Made by a program: the position numbers and the translations under genes
In this document: positions 33,058-42,398 of the stretch, in pieces
Numbering within the stretch: the first letter of the stretch is position 1
Layout: each line of letters opens with the position of its first letter
Assembly (NCBI GenBank): GCA_025362235.1
Contig: JANYGZ010000082.1
Coordinates: 1 to 45,353, forward strand
Length of the DNA: 45,353 bases
Source of the DNA: Ferruginibacter sp.
Lineage (GTDB): Bacteria; Bacteroidota; Bacteroidia; Chitinophagales; Chitinophagaceae
Direction of reading: 5' to 3'
Notes under the pieces: model-generated
What the model saw: the letters and a program-made list of their open reading frames with translations, nothing else
What the model was told of the DNA's origin: nothing
The model's database searches: none

Positions 33058-34092
33058 TTGCAACCCCTCCAAAAAAATTTACAGCTTATACAAATGCTAC
33101 GTGGGATAGCCTGTATGCTAGTGGCGCTAATGCATATTACAATTACTTTCTCAGAAACATGTCACCAGCCCCTTTTAGGCAATATTTTTAAATTCGGGGG
33201 TAGCGGCGTTGATATTTTTTTTGTGTTAAGTGGTTTTATTATCACTTATAGTAACATGCAGTATATAGCAAAAGCAGCAAGCGCTGGTAAATTTTTAATA
33301 AAAAGAGCAATAAGAATTTTCCCCATTTACTGGATTATCATCAGCATTTTCTTATTGCTTCAGTTACTGCTGCCTTCCTTTTACAGAACACATTTTCAAC
33401 TTACTGCTACTACTATAATCAGTACTTATTTATTGCTCCCTAATCATGAAATGATTAACGGTGTAAGCTGGTCTTTAACTAACGAACTCTTTTTTTATAT
33501 TATTTTTACGCTTGCAATATTGATACCGATTAAAAAATATAGCCTTTCGCTATTACTGGTTTTTTTCATTGTTTTATTTCTCTTTCCATTAACATCTTTT
33601 AATACTTCAAATAAAAATGAGTTTACCAAGCTTCTTATTTTTCCAATGAATATTGAATTTTTGTTTGGAATATCAGTAGTTTTATTGATAAACTATTTCC
33701 CCAAAAAATGGTGTATACCTTGTTTAATTACCGGTATTGGTTTATTTATTCTTTCTGCGTTGTTTTTTAACAATGGTTATAGCAGGGTTTTAATGTATGG
33801 GTTTCCCTCATTTCTAATCATTTTAGCTTTGGTAAAATATGAACTGACTTTTGATATTAAAGTCAATAAATTATTTTTACAATTAGGAGATGCATCTTAT
33901 TCCATCTATCTTTTTCATTTACCAATAGTTGTTGCTTTTTATAAAATAATGGGGAAACTAAATGTAACAAATCACTTGTTAACAGTCATACTAAGTTTAG
34001 GCCTTTTTTTCTTTATATGCTTAATGGGGATATTTATATATAAAAAAATTGAGAGCCCTTTAATTAAGTGTCTTAATAGGGCTTTAGTTTAA
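33058..34092 (+). CDS. Acyltransferase 3 family membrane protein
   Basis: This 344-residue protein has about ten hydrophobic segments and the acyltransferase-3 signature: IQMLRGIACMLVALMHI (RGIA with the following catalytic His at ~29 region) near the N-terminus and GGSGVDIFFVLSGFIIT at ~47-63. It moves acetyl or succinyl groups onto extracytoplasmic sugars. The start is TTG at 33058, the first possible start after in-frame stops at 33046-33051; an ATG at 33094 would cut into the conserved motif. It is the second gene of the plus block, 142 bp after the membrane protein. Confidence 0.9.
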   Translation: MQPLQKNLQLIQMLRGIACMLVALMHITITFSETCHQPLLGNIFKFGGSGVDIFFVLSGFIITYSNMQYIAKAASAGKFLIKRAIRIFPIYWIIISIFLLLQLLLPSFYRTHFQLTATTIISTYLLLPNHEMINGVSWSLTNELFFYIIFTLAILIPIKKYSLSLLLVFFIVLFLFPLTSFNTSNKNEFTKLLIFPMNIEFLFGISVVLLINYFPKKWCIPCLITGIGLFILSALFFNNGYSRVLMYGFPSFLIILALVKYELTFDIKVNKLFLQLGDASYSIYLFHLPIVVAFYKIMGKLNVTNHLLTVILSLGLFFFICLMGIFIYKKIESPLIKCLNRALV

Positions 34093-34103
34093 AATTGATC
34101 GAA

Positions 34104-35213
34104 ATGAAAATTGTACATGTTTTATATTCTGGCCTGGGGGGACATGGTAATGTTTTTTTTTCCATGGTAAAAGCCGATATAAAAAAAGAAATGGAATATG
34201 AAGCACTTTTTTATGGTATCGAAGATGTTAGGGAAGAATATATTGAGCAGTGTATTGAAAATAATATAAAATATTTTTTCGCAAAAAAAAACCCCGGTCT
34301 TGATATTAGCTACTATTTGCTGATCATGAAATATATTAAAAAAAGTAATTCGGATATAGTTTTTTTACATGGGAGTGCCTATATATTGTTAGCAAAAATT
34401 GCTAATTTTTTTCATGGGAAGAAATGCAGAATAATTATACGGGAAACACAAGCTAACCATCTAAAGTCAAAACCACAATGGTTAACTTTGACTTTAGCTA
34501 TGTTACTGGCTGATAAAATTGTGTGTTTAACAAAGGAATTCAATGACCAAATAAAGAAAAAAATAAACTTTTTTTATAGAAATGATAAAGTAATAGTAAT
34601 ACCTAATGGGATTGACCGGGATGTGTTTAGACCCAGAGAGGAAAAACGGGAGACCACAGAATTTACTATTGGTATGCAAAGCCGCATAATAAGTATTAAA
34701 GATCTTATTACACTCCTTAAATCATTTGCGATAGTAAAAAAATATGCAGATGCTTCAGGCAAAACGCTTAAATTAATAATTGCAGGCGATGGCGAATTGA
34801 AAGAAGAACTTATCAGGCTTTCAGAAAAGCTAGGGATTAAAAATGATGTTACATTTGCTGGTATATTACCGGAAAAGGAATTAATAGACTTTTTACAAAA
34901 CCTCGATTTGTACATTCATGCTTCATTGGGCGAAACTATGAGTACATCTATAATGCAGGCTATGTCTTGCAGGTTACCGGTAATTGCTTCAGATGTAGAC
35001 GGTATTAATAACATGATTACTACATCTATTACAGGAATTTTAGTTCCTCCCAAAAATGAATTATTAATGGCTGAAGCAATAATAGATTGTCTGGAAAATC
35101 TAATAATGAGACAAACGCTTGCAGAAAATGCGTATCAATATGCGTTGAATAATTTTTCTAATCAAATTATGTTTAATAAATATAAACAAGTGTTTTTATT
35201 CAAGAATAGATAG
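34104..35213 (+). CDS. Glycosyltransferase family 4
   Basis: This protein of about 369 residues starts at ATG 34104 (MKIVHVLYSGLGGHGNV); a TTG at 34095 is possible. It is a GT-B enzyme: VIPNGIDRDVFRPREE, IGMQSRIISIKDLITLLKSF, IIAGDGELKEELIRL and HASLGETMSTSIMQAMSC (EX7-like catalytic stretch) are visible. Substrates are unknown. It follows the acyltransferase by 11 bp and clearly belongs to the same transcript. Confidence 0.88.
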   Translation: MKIVHVLYSGLGGHGNVFFSMVKADIKKEMEYEALFYGIEDVREEYIEQCIENNIKYFFAKKNPGLDISYYLLIMKYIKKSNSDIVFLHGSAYILLAKIANFFHGKKCRIIIRETQANHLKSKPQWLTLTLAMLLADKIVCLTKEFNDQIKKKINFFYRNDKVIVIPNGIDRDVFRPREEKRETTEFTIGMQSRIISIKDLITLLKSFAIVKKYADASGKTLKLIIAGDGELKEELIRLSEKLGIKNDVTFAGILPEKELIDFLQNLDLYIHASLGETMSTSIMQAMSCRLPVIASDVDGINNMITTSITGILVPPKNELLMAEAIIDCLENLIMRQTLAENAYQYALNNFSNQIMFNKYKQVFLFKNR

Positions 35214-35292
35214 CGTACCTAATGCCATTTTTCTTGCCTAACTTTATTTGTTTAAATTTTTTGGTATAACCAGCAGCAACAATAAGTAAAGA

Positions 35293-36159
35293 ATGATTAA
35301 ATCCTTTTTTAAATCACAGGCAGAAAATTTTCAAAGATTCATAGGAACTTATGACCTTGTTAAGGTACAGCGCATTCAGCAGGAAGCTGAGTATAACAGG
35401 CTAAAGCATGAAATGCAATTGAAATACCCTGATAACTTTGCTTTGTACGGTCATAAAATATATTCCCAAACTGATGAAGATGGTATTATTGAGGAGATTT
35501 TTAAATATATACCAAATAACAAGACTTTTTTAGAAATAGGTATTCAAACTGGTATTGAATGTAATTCGCTTTATCTATTATTAAAAGGGTGGAGAGGAAC
35601 ATGGGTGGAAGGTGATAGTAAATACTGTAAGATTATTGAAAAAGAGTTAAATGGAAATAATTTTAAAAATAAATTGTCAATTGTAAATTCTTTTATTCAA
35701 AGAGATAATATTGTAAAAATTTTCAACGAATCGCTTGCTTTTTTTGAAATGAATGAATTGGATTTATTTTCACTGGATATTGATGGTAATGATTTTTATA
35801 TACTAGAAGAATTATTTAGTAATTCAATTTTTCCTAAAGTAATTTGTGTAGAATACAATGCAAAGTTTCATCCTCCTCATAAATTAAAAATTCAATATAA
35901 TAAATCGCATGTTTGGGATCAGACTGATTATATGGGTTGTTCCCTACAGGAATACGTTGACCTTTTTACAACTTTCAACTATACTTTACTATGCTGTAAT
36001 ATACCAGGCATAAATGCTTTTTTCATTAGAAATGATTTTGCATCACTATTTAAAAAATATACTGTGAGTGAGATATACCAGCCGTATCGCTATTATTTAA
36101 GCCCCATAGTACAAGGCCACAAACCTTCCCTGAAATATTTAAGGGATATACTGCAATAA
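35293..36159 (+). CDS. FkbM-like SAM-dependent methyltransferase-fold protein of unknown role
   Basis: This 288-residue protein resembles the FkbM group but not closely. KIYSQTDEDGIIEEIFKYI precedes a motif I-like LEIGIQTGIECNSLYLLL, WRGTWVEGDSKYCKII with the acidic ribose-binding Glu, and LDLFSLDIDGNDFYILEEL, which parallels FkbM's IDVEGxE segment. KVICVEYNAKFHPP and a C-terminal GINAFFIRNDFASLF complete it. Methylation of a sugar is plausible but unproven. It lies between two GT4 genes in the plus block. Confidence 0.8.
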   Translation: MIKSFFKSQAENFQRFIGTYDLVKVQRIQQEAEYNRLKHEMQLKYPDNFALYGHKIYSQTDEDGIIEEIFKYIPNNKTFLEIGIQTGIECNSLYLLLKGWRGTWVEGDSKYCKIIEKELNGNNFKNKLSIVNSFIQRDNIVKIFNESLAFFEMNELDLFSLDIDGNDFYILEELFSNSIFPKVICVEYNAKFHPPHKLKIQYNKSHVWDQTDYMGCSLQEYVDLFTTFNYTLLCCNIPGINAFFIRNDFASLFKKYTVSEIYQPYRYYLSPIVQGHKPSLKYLRDILQ

Positions 36160-36202
36160 AATAAATAAGCCGTGAGACCCCCTGAGTTTAAATGAAGCCT
36201 TT

Positions 36203-37348
36203 ATGAAATTTAAAATTATAATTGATGCAACAACTGTAAAACAGAAAAAAGATGGATTATCACAGTATATTATAGGCCTTATTAATAATCTGCCTGAAGC
36301 ATCTTTTGAAATATTTGAATTCATCATACTTATTAATCCCGGTGTGGATAGAGAAGAGCTTTCAAGTGCGCTGCAATCTGGCAGGTTTACAGTTCTTAGA
36401 AAGAGAATAAGGCCTATTGGCCCTAAAAGAGATTGGGATATGTTTTGGTTTCTTTTAAGAAATGAAAATGGGTTTGATCTTTTTCACAGTACCTCTAATC
36501 AATATCCATTTTTTTTAAAAAATGGAATTGCCACTATTCATGATATTATTTTCTCAAAACATTTAAACACTCCATGGTGGACGTTTAATTTTGCAAGACG
36601 TTATCTGCATGCCGTTGTCCAAAACTCACTTTACAAATCTGCTGCAGTAATTGCGGTATCTGCAGCAACAAAAAATGAGTTAGCCACCCATTATAAAATC
36701 AGTAATAAAATAAAAAATAAAATACGGGTCGTTTATGAAGGCTGGGAGCATCTATTACCTGATAGAAGTGAGGGAGAAATGCCACGGCTGACTTTTAGTG
36801 ATGATAACTACTTATTTTATGTAGGCGGAAGCCGGGTTCACAAAAATTTATCTGGGTTACTTAAAGGATTTATTATTTCCATAGATAAAATCCCCGCCCA
36901 AATCAAACTTATTATTAGCGGAGATATTCAGTATCTTAATACTGAAGATGAAAAAATGGTAAATGATATAAATAAATCCGGTCAAAAAATAATTTTTACC
37001 GGATTTGTTTCCAATGGAACTTTAAGCGAAATTTTTAAAAATGCAGATGCATTTATATTTCCATCACTCCATGAAGGATTTGGTATACCGGTTTTAGAAT
37101 CCTTCTATTTTAAAAAGCCCCTGCTTTGCTCTAATACGACTTCACTTCCGGAAATTGCGGGCGACGCTGCTTTTTATTTTGATCCATCAAGCCCTGAAGA
37201 TATTGCAAAGACAATTATTTATTTCTATGAAAACCGTTCTTTATGGCCATCATTAGTTGAGAAAGGGGAACAACGTTTAAGTTTTTTTTCATGGAAAAAA
37301 ACGGGTGAAGAAACAGTAAAACTGTATAAAGAAATTTTATTGAAATAA
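36203..37348 (+). CDS. Glycosyltransferase family 4
   Basis: This 381-residue GT-B protein has IIIDATTVKQKKDGLSQYI at the start, HDIIFSKHLNTPWWTF, VYEGWEHLLPD, LFYVGGSRVHKNLSGLLKGF and FIFPSLHEGFGIPVLESFYF (EX7E motif), followed by CSNTTSLPEIAGDAAFYFDP. These are typical of mannosyl/rhamnosyl GT4 enzymes in O-antigen loci, though the sugar is not certain. It is the last gene of the plus block and converges on the GT4 gene at 37403 with a 54-bp gap without an obvious terminator. Confidence 0.9.
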   Translation: MKFKIIIDATTVKQKKDGLSQYIIGLINNLPEASFEIFEFIILINPGVDREELSSALQSGRFTVLRKRIRPIGPKRDWDMFWFLLRNENGFDLFHSTSNQYPFFLKNGIATIHDIIFSKHLNTPWWTFNFARRYLHAVVQNSLYKSAAVIAVSAATKNELATHYKISNKIKNKIRVVYEGWEHLLPDRSEGEMPRLTFSDDNYLFYVGGSRVHKNLSGLLKGFIISIDKIPAQIKLIISGDIQYLNTEDEKMVNDINKSGQKIIFTGFVSNGTLSEIFKNADAFIFPSLHEGFGIPVLESFYFKKPLLCSNTTSLPEIAGDAAFYFDPSSPEDIAKTIIYFYENRSLWPSLVEKGEQRLSFFSWKKTGEETVKLYKEILLK

Positions 37349-37402
37349 CATGGGATAAAATGGGGCAGGATTTTAATAAATATTTTTACTAAACCAGGAG
37401 CT

Positions 37403-38533
37403 CTAATTTGCTGATGTTTTTTGTACTATATACCGATCGCATTTTTCTTTATAAATATTTATGATAATTTTTTCATCAAAGGATGCCAGCATTTTTTTTC
37501 TGCCTGCTACTCCCATCTTTTTCCTTTTGTCAACTGTCAAAAGAATTAATTTTTCCATTTGGGCCGCCAGGTCCTCAATATTTTTAGGTTCACATAAATA
37601 CCCATTTACCCCATCTTCTACAACTTCTTCACAGCCAGGAATCCTTGTTGTGATAATTGGTTTTTCCATCGAAGCCGCCTCTAATAAAATTCTTGGAACA
37701 CCCTCACTGTAAGAAGGTAAAACTATTACATCTACATTTTCTATATAGGGTTTTACATCTTTGGTACTACCCAGATATTGAACGATTCCGTCATATTCCC
37801 ATTTTTTTATAATTTCAAGGGCAATAGCTTCAGGGTTGTCATTATCAATCTTCCCAAGCAGTGATGAAGATAAGGCGTATCCTTTTTTTACAAGTAATTT
37901 GCTTGCCTCTACAAACTCTTCTATACCCTTATCATAGAGCATTCTTGATACCAGCAAAAAAGTGGTGGTTTTATTTTCTGGATATTGTAAAGTCGGCATA
38001 AATACACTTGTATCTACCCCTTCACCAGGCAAAATAAAACTTTTATATTCCGGAATAATTTTATTTTTTATAAATATAGATCTGTCGCTTGAATTTAAAA
38101 ACCATACTTCCAGGGCGTATACAGAACTTATTTTGTAAAGGTATTTTGCAAAATAAAACAACCCTCCTTTAGTGGAAAAGGCGTTTCCCAGGCCCGTTGT
38201 AATACTGATGCTTTTAACATTACAAATTTTAGCTGCAAGTGTGCCGTAAATATTAGGTTTAATGGTATAATGAAAAATGAAAGCAGGTTGTAATGCTTTA
38301 TAAATTTTTATGTATTCAAGGAACAGATTAAAATCCTGTATAGGGTTATTCCCTGATCTTTTAAGTTTTTTTACAGTTATAACCTGTAAACCCGTAGCCC
38401 TTATTTTTTCTGTATACTCGTCCTCAGGGGCAACAATACATACTTCATAACCAAAATGTATAAATTTTTTTATCAGATTTAATCTAAAATTATACATACT
38501 CCAACTGGTATTACCCGAAAAAACAATGAGCAT
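37403..38533 (-). CDS. Glycosyltransferase family 4
   Basis: This protein of about 376 residues starts at ATG 38531-38533 (MLIVFSGNTSWSMYNFR); the extension to 38587 is a poor N-terminus. It has GYEVCIVAPEDEY, FHYTIKPNIYGTLAAKI, LLVSRMLYDKGIEEFVEA and VLPSYSEGVPRILLEAASM (EX7E). The YTIKPNIYG segment resembles the GT4 enzymes that start repeat units with N-acetylgalactosamine or related sugars, but the donor is not certain. It follows the third AsnB-like gene by 79 bp. Confidence 0.88.
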   Translation of the reverse strand: MLIVFSGNTSWSMYNFRLNLIKKFIHFGYEVCIVAPEDEYTEKIRATGLQVITVKKLKRSGNNPIQDFNLFLEYIKIYKALQPAFIFHYTIKPNIYGTLAAKICNVKSISITTGLGNAFSTKGGLFYFAKYLYKISSVYALEVWFLNSSDRSIFIKNKIIPEYKSFILPGEGVDTSVFMPTLQYPENKTTTFLLVSRMLYDKGIEEFVEASKLLVKKGYALSSSLLGKIDNDNPEAIALEIIKKWEYDGIVQYLGSTKDVKPYIENVDVIVLPSYSEGVPRILLEAASMEKPIITTRIPGCEEVVEDGVNGYLCEPKNIEDLAAQMEKLILLTVDKRKKMGVAGRKKMLASFDEKIIINIYKEKCDRYIVQKTSAN

Positions 38534-38612
38534 AAATAATTTTGATTGAAAACAAGTATTGAATGTAACAGGCAAATATAAAAACAATTTACAATTTTCA
38601 AATAAAGTAGGC

Positions 38613-40484
38613 TTAATTCATCCATTCTTTCCACCATAGCATAAAAATAAAAATCAGCCATACCTGCCAATCGTCTTTTATCTTTCCAGTAAGGTATTCA
38701 TCCATTAGTGTAAGTACGTATTTTTTATTTAACACATTTTGCCTGGAAAGACTTTCTTCGTTCACCGTTTCCAATAGCAATGGTTTTAAACCCCCTTTTA
38801 ACCAGTTCCCAAATGGTATCCCAAAACCCATTTTGGGCCTTTTCATCATTTCAACAGGTAAATACTTATGTGTTAATTGCTTTATTAAATATTTTTTATT
38901 GCCATTTTTATATTTCAAGTTAACGGGCAACTGTGCGGCCCATTCAATTATCCGATGATCTAGTAATGGCTCTCTTCCCTCAAGTCCAACACTCATTGTG
39001 GCCCTGTCTACCTTGGTTAATATATCATCAGGCATATATACTTTATAATCTGCTGCTAACAGGGTATTAATAAATCCATAATCTGGAATTGAATTATCAT
39101 CATTTAAAGGAGTATCAAGTAAGGATTTCGTTTGTAATAACTGTTGCAGATCTGTTGCAAGAAAGTGTGTACTAAGTAAATCACTTGTGGCAAGCAACTC
39201 CCTTTGAGTCAGTAGGGCAGCAACTTTTCGCTGCCGCATACTTATCCCTGGCATAGTAGCAAGGAATTTAGCAGCATTTTTTTTAACAAAATAAGGTAGC
39301 CTTTCTTGTACTTTATTAATACTTGTCAACTGATCATACCTGACATAGCCTGCAAATATTTCATCACCTCCATCTGCTGATAAGGCTACAGTAACCTGTT
39401 CCTTTGCAAAACGGCTTAACAACATGGTAGGTATAGCCGAACTGTCACCAAAAGGTTCATCATAAAAAAAGGGTAACGAAGGTATTATTTCCTGTGCTTC
39501 ATTGGTGGTACAGTAATATTGATTATGATTGGTACCTAAATATTTTGCTATATTTTTTGCATGATTGGCTTCATTGAATGCTTCATCATTAAACCCAATA
39601 GTAAAAGTGTTGATTTTAGAGGTATTATTTTTTTGCAAAATGGCTGCTAATAATGAACTATCGTAACCGCCACTTAAAAACACCCCCACTGGCACATCAC
39701 TTACCATACGGTACTGGAAAGCAGAAGTACACAAAGTTTCCAATTGTTCCACAGCATCCTGCTCATCAATATCAATAGCCGGCTTATTATAATAATCCAA
39801 TACGTTCCAGTATTGGGTCAATTGCAACGACTGATCTTTTAAATTGAGGGTTGCAAAATGGCCTGGTAAAAGCTTATGAGTATCTTTAAAAATACTACGG
39901 GGTGCTTTTATATATCCATATTTAAAATACAGTGTTACGGCAATATCATCTATTTCTTTTTTAAAATTGGGAAATTGGTGCAAGGCTTTTAACTCTGATG
40001 CAAATAAAAGGCATCCATCGGCAAAATAATAATAAAGTGGTTTTACACCCGGGCGGTCTCTTATTAAAAAAACTTTTTGCAGGTTGGCATCGTAAATTAC
40101 AATGGAGAACATACCAATAAAACGGCTTAGGCAACCAGTACCAAATTGTTGGTAGGCTTTTAATACTACTTCTGTATCAGAATTTGATTTAAAAACATGG
40201 CCTTTCAATTCTAATTCAATTCTTATTTCTTTAAAATTATATATTTCACCATTTATTATAATTACTACAGATTTGTCATCGCTATACATGGGCTGATGTC
40301 CGAGCGGCGATAAATCCAGGATGGACAATCTACGGTGCCCTAATCCAATAATAGCCTTCGCTGTTTCAATAAAGGCATTATCACTATCATCAGGACCACG
40401 ATGTTTAAGGGAATTACATGCACTGGTAAGCTGTTGCCGGGTAATTTTTTTATTGAAATCTATAAATCCGCTGATACCGCACAT
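38613..40484 (-). CDS. asnB: Asparagine synthase (glutamine-hydrolysing)-like amidotransferase, copy 3
   Basis: This 623-residue protein must start at ATG 40482-40484, because the catalytic Cys2 (MCGISGF) has to follow the initiator Met; the ATG three codons earlier would bury it. HRGPDDSD (28-35) and INGEIYNFKE complete the glutaminase. The synthetase P-loop is SGGYDS at 271-276, with Tyr where copies 1 and 2 have Ile, and LSADGGDEIFAGY follows. It heads the two-gene minus block with the GT4 at 37403. Substrate is probably a sugar acid or aspartate; unresolved. Confidence 0.9.
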   Translation of the reverse strand: MCGISGFIDFNKKITRQQLTSACNSLKHRGPDDSDNAFIETAKAIIGLGHRRLSILDLSPLGHQPMYSDDKSVVIIINGEIYNFKEIRIELELKGHVFKSNSDTEVVLKAYQQFGTGCLSRFIGMFSIVIYDANLQKVFLIRDRPGVKPLYYYFADGCLLFASELKALHQFPNFKKEIDDIAVTLYFKYGYIKAPRSIFKDTHKLLPGHFATLNLKDQSLQLTQYWNVLDYYNKPAIDIDEQDAVEQLETLCTSAFQYRMVSDVPVGVFLSGGYDSSLLAAILQKNNTSKINTFTIGFNDEAFNEANHAKNIAKYLGTNHNQYYCTTNEAQEIIPSLPFFYDEPFGDSSAIPTMLLSRFAKEQVTVALSADGGDEIFAGYVRYDQLTSINKVQERLPYFVKKNAAKFLATMPGISMRQRKVAALLTQRELLATSDLLSTHFLATDLQQLLQTKSLLDTPLNDDNSIPDYGFINTLLAADYKVYMPDDILTKVDRATMSVGLEGREPLLDHRIIEWAAQLPVNLKYKNGNKKYLIKQLTHKYLPVEMMKRPKMGFGIPFGNWLKGGLKPLLLETVNEESLSRQNVLNKKYVLTLMDEYLTGKIKDDWQVWLIFIFMLWWKEWMN

Positions 40485-40868
40485 AATTTTCAATTAAATT
40501 TTGCCTCAATATACCTTCTAACAAAATCTTATAACTTTCAAAGCAATTAAATAAAATTATGAGATTTCATATAAGTAATTTTATTTTTTGATTTAAAAAA
40601 TTGCTTTTAACTAAAGAAAATATATTAACCTTTATAAATAGGCAGAAATTATTTAAAGCGAAATTAACCGTTAATTTTTAAAACCGGGGTTACAAAAACA
40701 TAATTGAATTTTAGCTGCGATAAGGTACAAAATAGAAGTGTTGCATTTTTATTGCATGCCTCAATAAAAGGGTAATTGAAATTTTAAAAAGTATATTTGC
40801 AAAAAATTATGATAACTGCAATGCTATGCACAACAGTTTTTTAATGTATACCTAAACACTGTATAACA
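40485..40868. other. 384-bp AT-rich divergent intergenic region
   Basis: This is the only gap over 300 bp. I find no ORF with coding character, no tRNA and no strong hairpin. It must hold promoters for the divergent AsnB copy 3 and the second flippase. Confidence 0.6.
40792..40799 (+). promoter_or_regulatory. Probable -7 element for the second flippase operon
   Basis: TATATTTG is a perfect match to the Bacteroidota -7 consensus TAnnTTTG and lies 70 bp before the flippase start. No good TTTG is found at the right -33 distance, so the call is tentative. Confidence 0.35.
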
Positions 40869-42386
40869 TTGCTAAAAAAATCATTACAAACTACTTCATT
40901 AAAAGCAAATATAATCGCCAATTTTGCGGGAAATGGCTGGTCTGCTTTAATAGGTATTCTTTTTGTGCCAATATATCTTAAGTATATTGGGCCGGAAGGT
41001 TATGGGTTAATTGGAATTTTTTCAAGTTTACAATTGGTACTATCTCTAATGGATGGTGGTTTAAGTACTACTTTAAATAAAGAAATGTCAAGGCTAAGTG
41101 TATTACCTGGCAAAGAGCAACAAATGCATAACCTTGTAAAAACATTGGGTACTGTGTATTGGTTTATGGCTTTTGTAGCAGGGGTAATTGCACTAGGGTT
41201 ATCTCCATTTTTAGCCAGGTATTGGGTACAACCCAAAGATTTAAGTGTCCAAACAATTACTTATGCATTCTTATTGTTAAGCATTTCTTTGACTTTTCAA
41301 TTACCAATCAATTTTTATACAGGTGGTTTACAGGGTTTACAACGGCAAGTTATCCTTAATACAATAAGGATTATATTCACTACCGTAAAGAATGTTGGAG
41401 CATTATTGGTACTATTGTTTGTGTCAAACTCGATATTGGCATTTTTTGGATGGACATTATTGGTAACTATTCTTCAGGCTATTTCAATGAAATATATTTT
41501 ATGGGATTGTTTGCCAAAAACAACATCCAAACCAATATTTGACAAACAAGAGTTAAAAAAAATTTGGCGGTTTGCAGCAGGTATAGCAGGTATCAGCCTT
41601 ACTACTATCCTGCTAACTCAGGTAGATAAAATAATTTTAAGTAAAATGCTATCGTTGGAACAATTCGGGTATTATACAATTTCATGCACTTTGGGTTTTA
41701 TGATTTATCAAATAGCGAGTCCTTTGACACAGTCGTATTTTCCAAAATTTTCTAATCTAATTAGCCTAAATAAAACGGATGAACTAAAAAATTTATATCA
41801 CCAGGGGTGTCAAATGATTAGTGTTTTGGTGTTACCAGCCACATTTATTTTGGTGTTTTTCAGCAAAGAATTAATTTTTATCTGGACTAAAAATTTAACT
41901 ACGGCAGAAAATACCTGGATGATAACTGCAATATATGCTTTAGGTACAGGGCTAAATGGATTAATGAATATTCCATATATATTAACATTATCCTATGGAT
42001 GGACCAAATTAGGCTTTTACCAAAACATTTTTTTTCTTATATTAATGATTCCTTTAACAATTTTTTTGGCTTTAAAATATGGTGCCGTAGGTGGAGCTTT
42101 CTCATGGGCAATTATTAATACGTTGTATTTTTTTATTACGCCGCATTTAATCCATAAAAAAATCCTAAAAGGTGAGGTTGTAAACTGGTATTGGAAGGAT
42201 AGTTTGAAGCCGCTACTGGCCTGTTTTTTTGTTGTGTTTATGGCAAGACAGATAATCGCGGTATCTGGGTTTAATAGCACTATGCAATTAATAATAATTA
42301 TCACTATAGGGATTTTATCAATCATAAGCTGTTTCTTTTTTGCTGATAGTTTAAATAAAAAATTTTTTGCCAGATATAAAAAATAA
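40869..42386 (+). CDS. Wzx-type polysaccharide flippase, copy 2
   Basis: This 505-residue protein has about 12-14 hydrophobic segments and the MOP-superfamily opening NIIANFAGNGWSALIGILFV, PIYLKYIGPEGYGLIGIF and LMDGGLSTTLNKEMSRL, typical of lipopolysaccharide/exopolysaccharide translocases. QVDKIILSKMLSLEQFGYYTIS is the usual mid-protein motif. The start is TTG at 40869; no ATG lies between it and the in-frame stop at 40842. It leads a plus block of GT2 genes and is a different subfamily from the flippase at 27450. Confidence 0.9.
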   Translation: MLKKSLQTTSLKANIIANFAGNGWSALIGILFVPIYLKYIGPEGYGLIGIFSSLQLVLSLMDGGLSTTLNKEMSRLSVLPGKEQQMHNLVKTLGTVYWFMAFVAGVIALGLSPFLARYWVQPKDLSVQTITYAFLLLSISLTFQLPINFYTGGLQGLQRQVILNTIRIIFTTVKNVGALLVLLFVSNSILAFFGWTLLVTILQAISMKYILWDCLPKTTSKPIFDKQELKKIWRFAAGIAGISLTTILLTQVDKIILSKMLSLEQFGYYTISCTLGFMIYQIASPLTQSYFPKFSNLISLNKTDELKNLYHQGCQMISVLVLPATFILVFFSKELIFIWTKNLTTAENTWMITAIYALGTGLNGLMNIPYILTLSYGWTKLGFYQNIFFLILMIPLTIFLALKYGAVGGAFSWAIINTLYFFITPHLIHKKILKGEVVNWYWKDSLKPLLACFFVVFMARQIIAVSGFNSTMQLIIIITIGILSIISCFFFADSLNKKFFARYKK

Positions 42387-42398
42387 AAGTAAAATATA

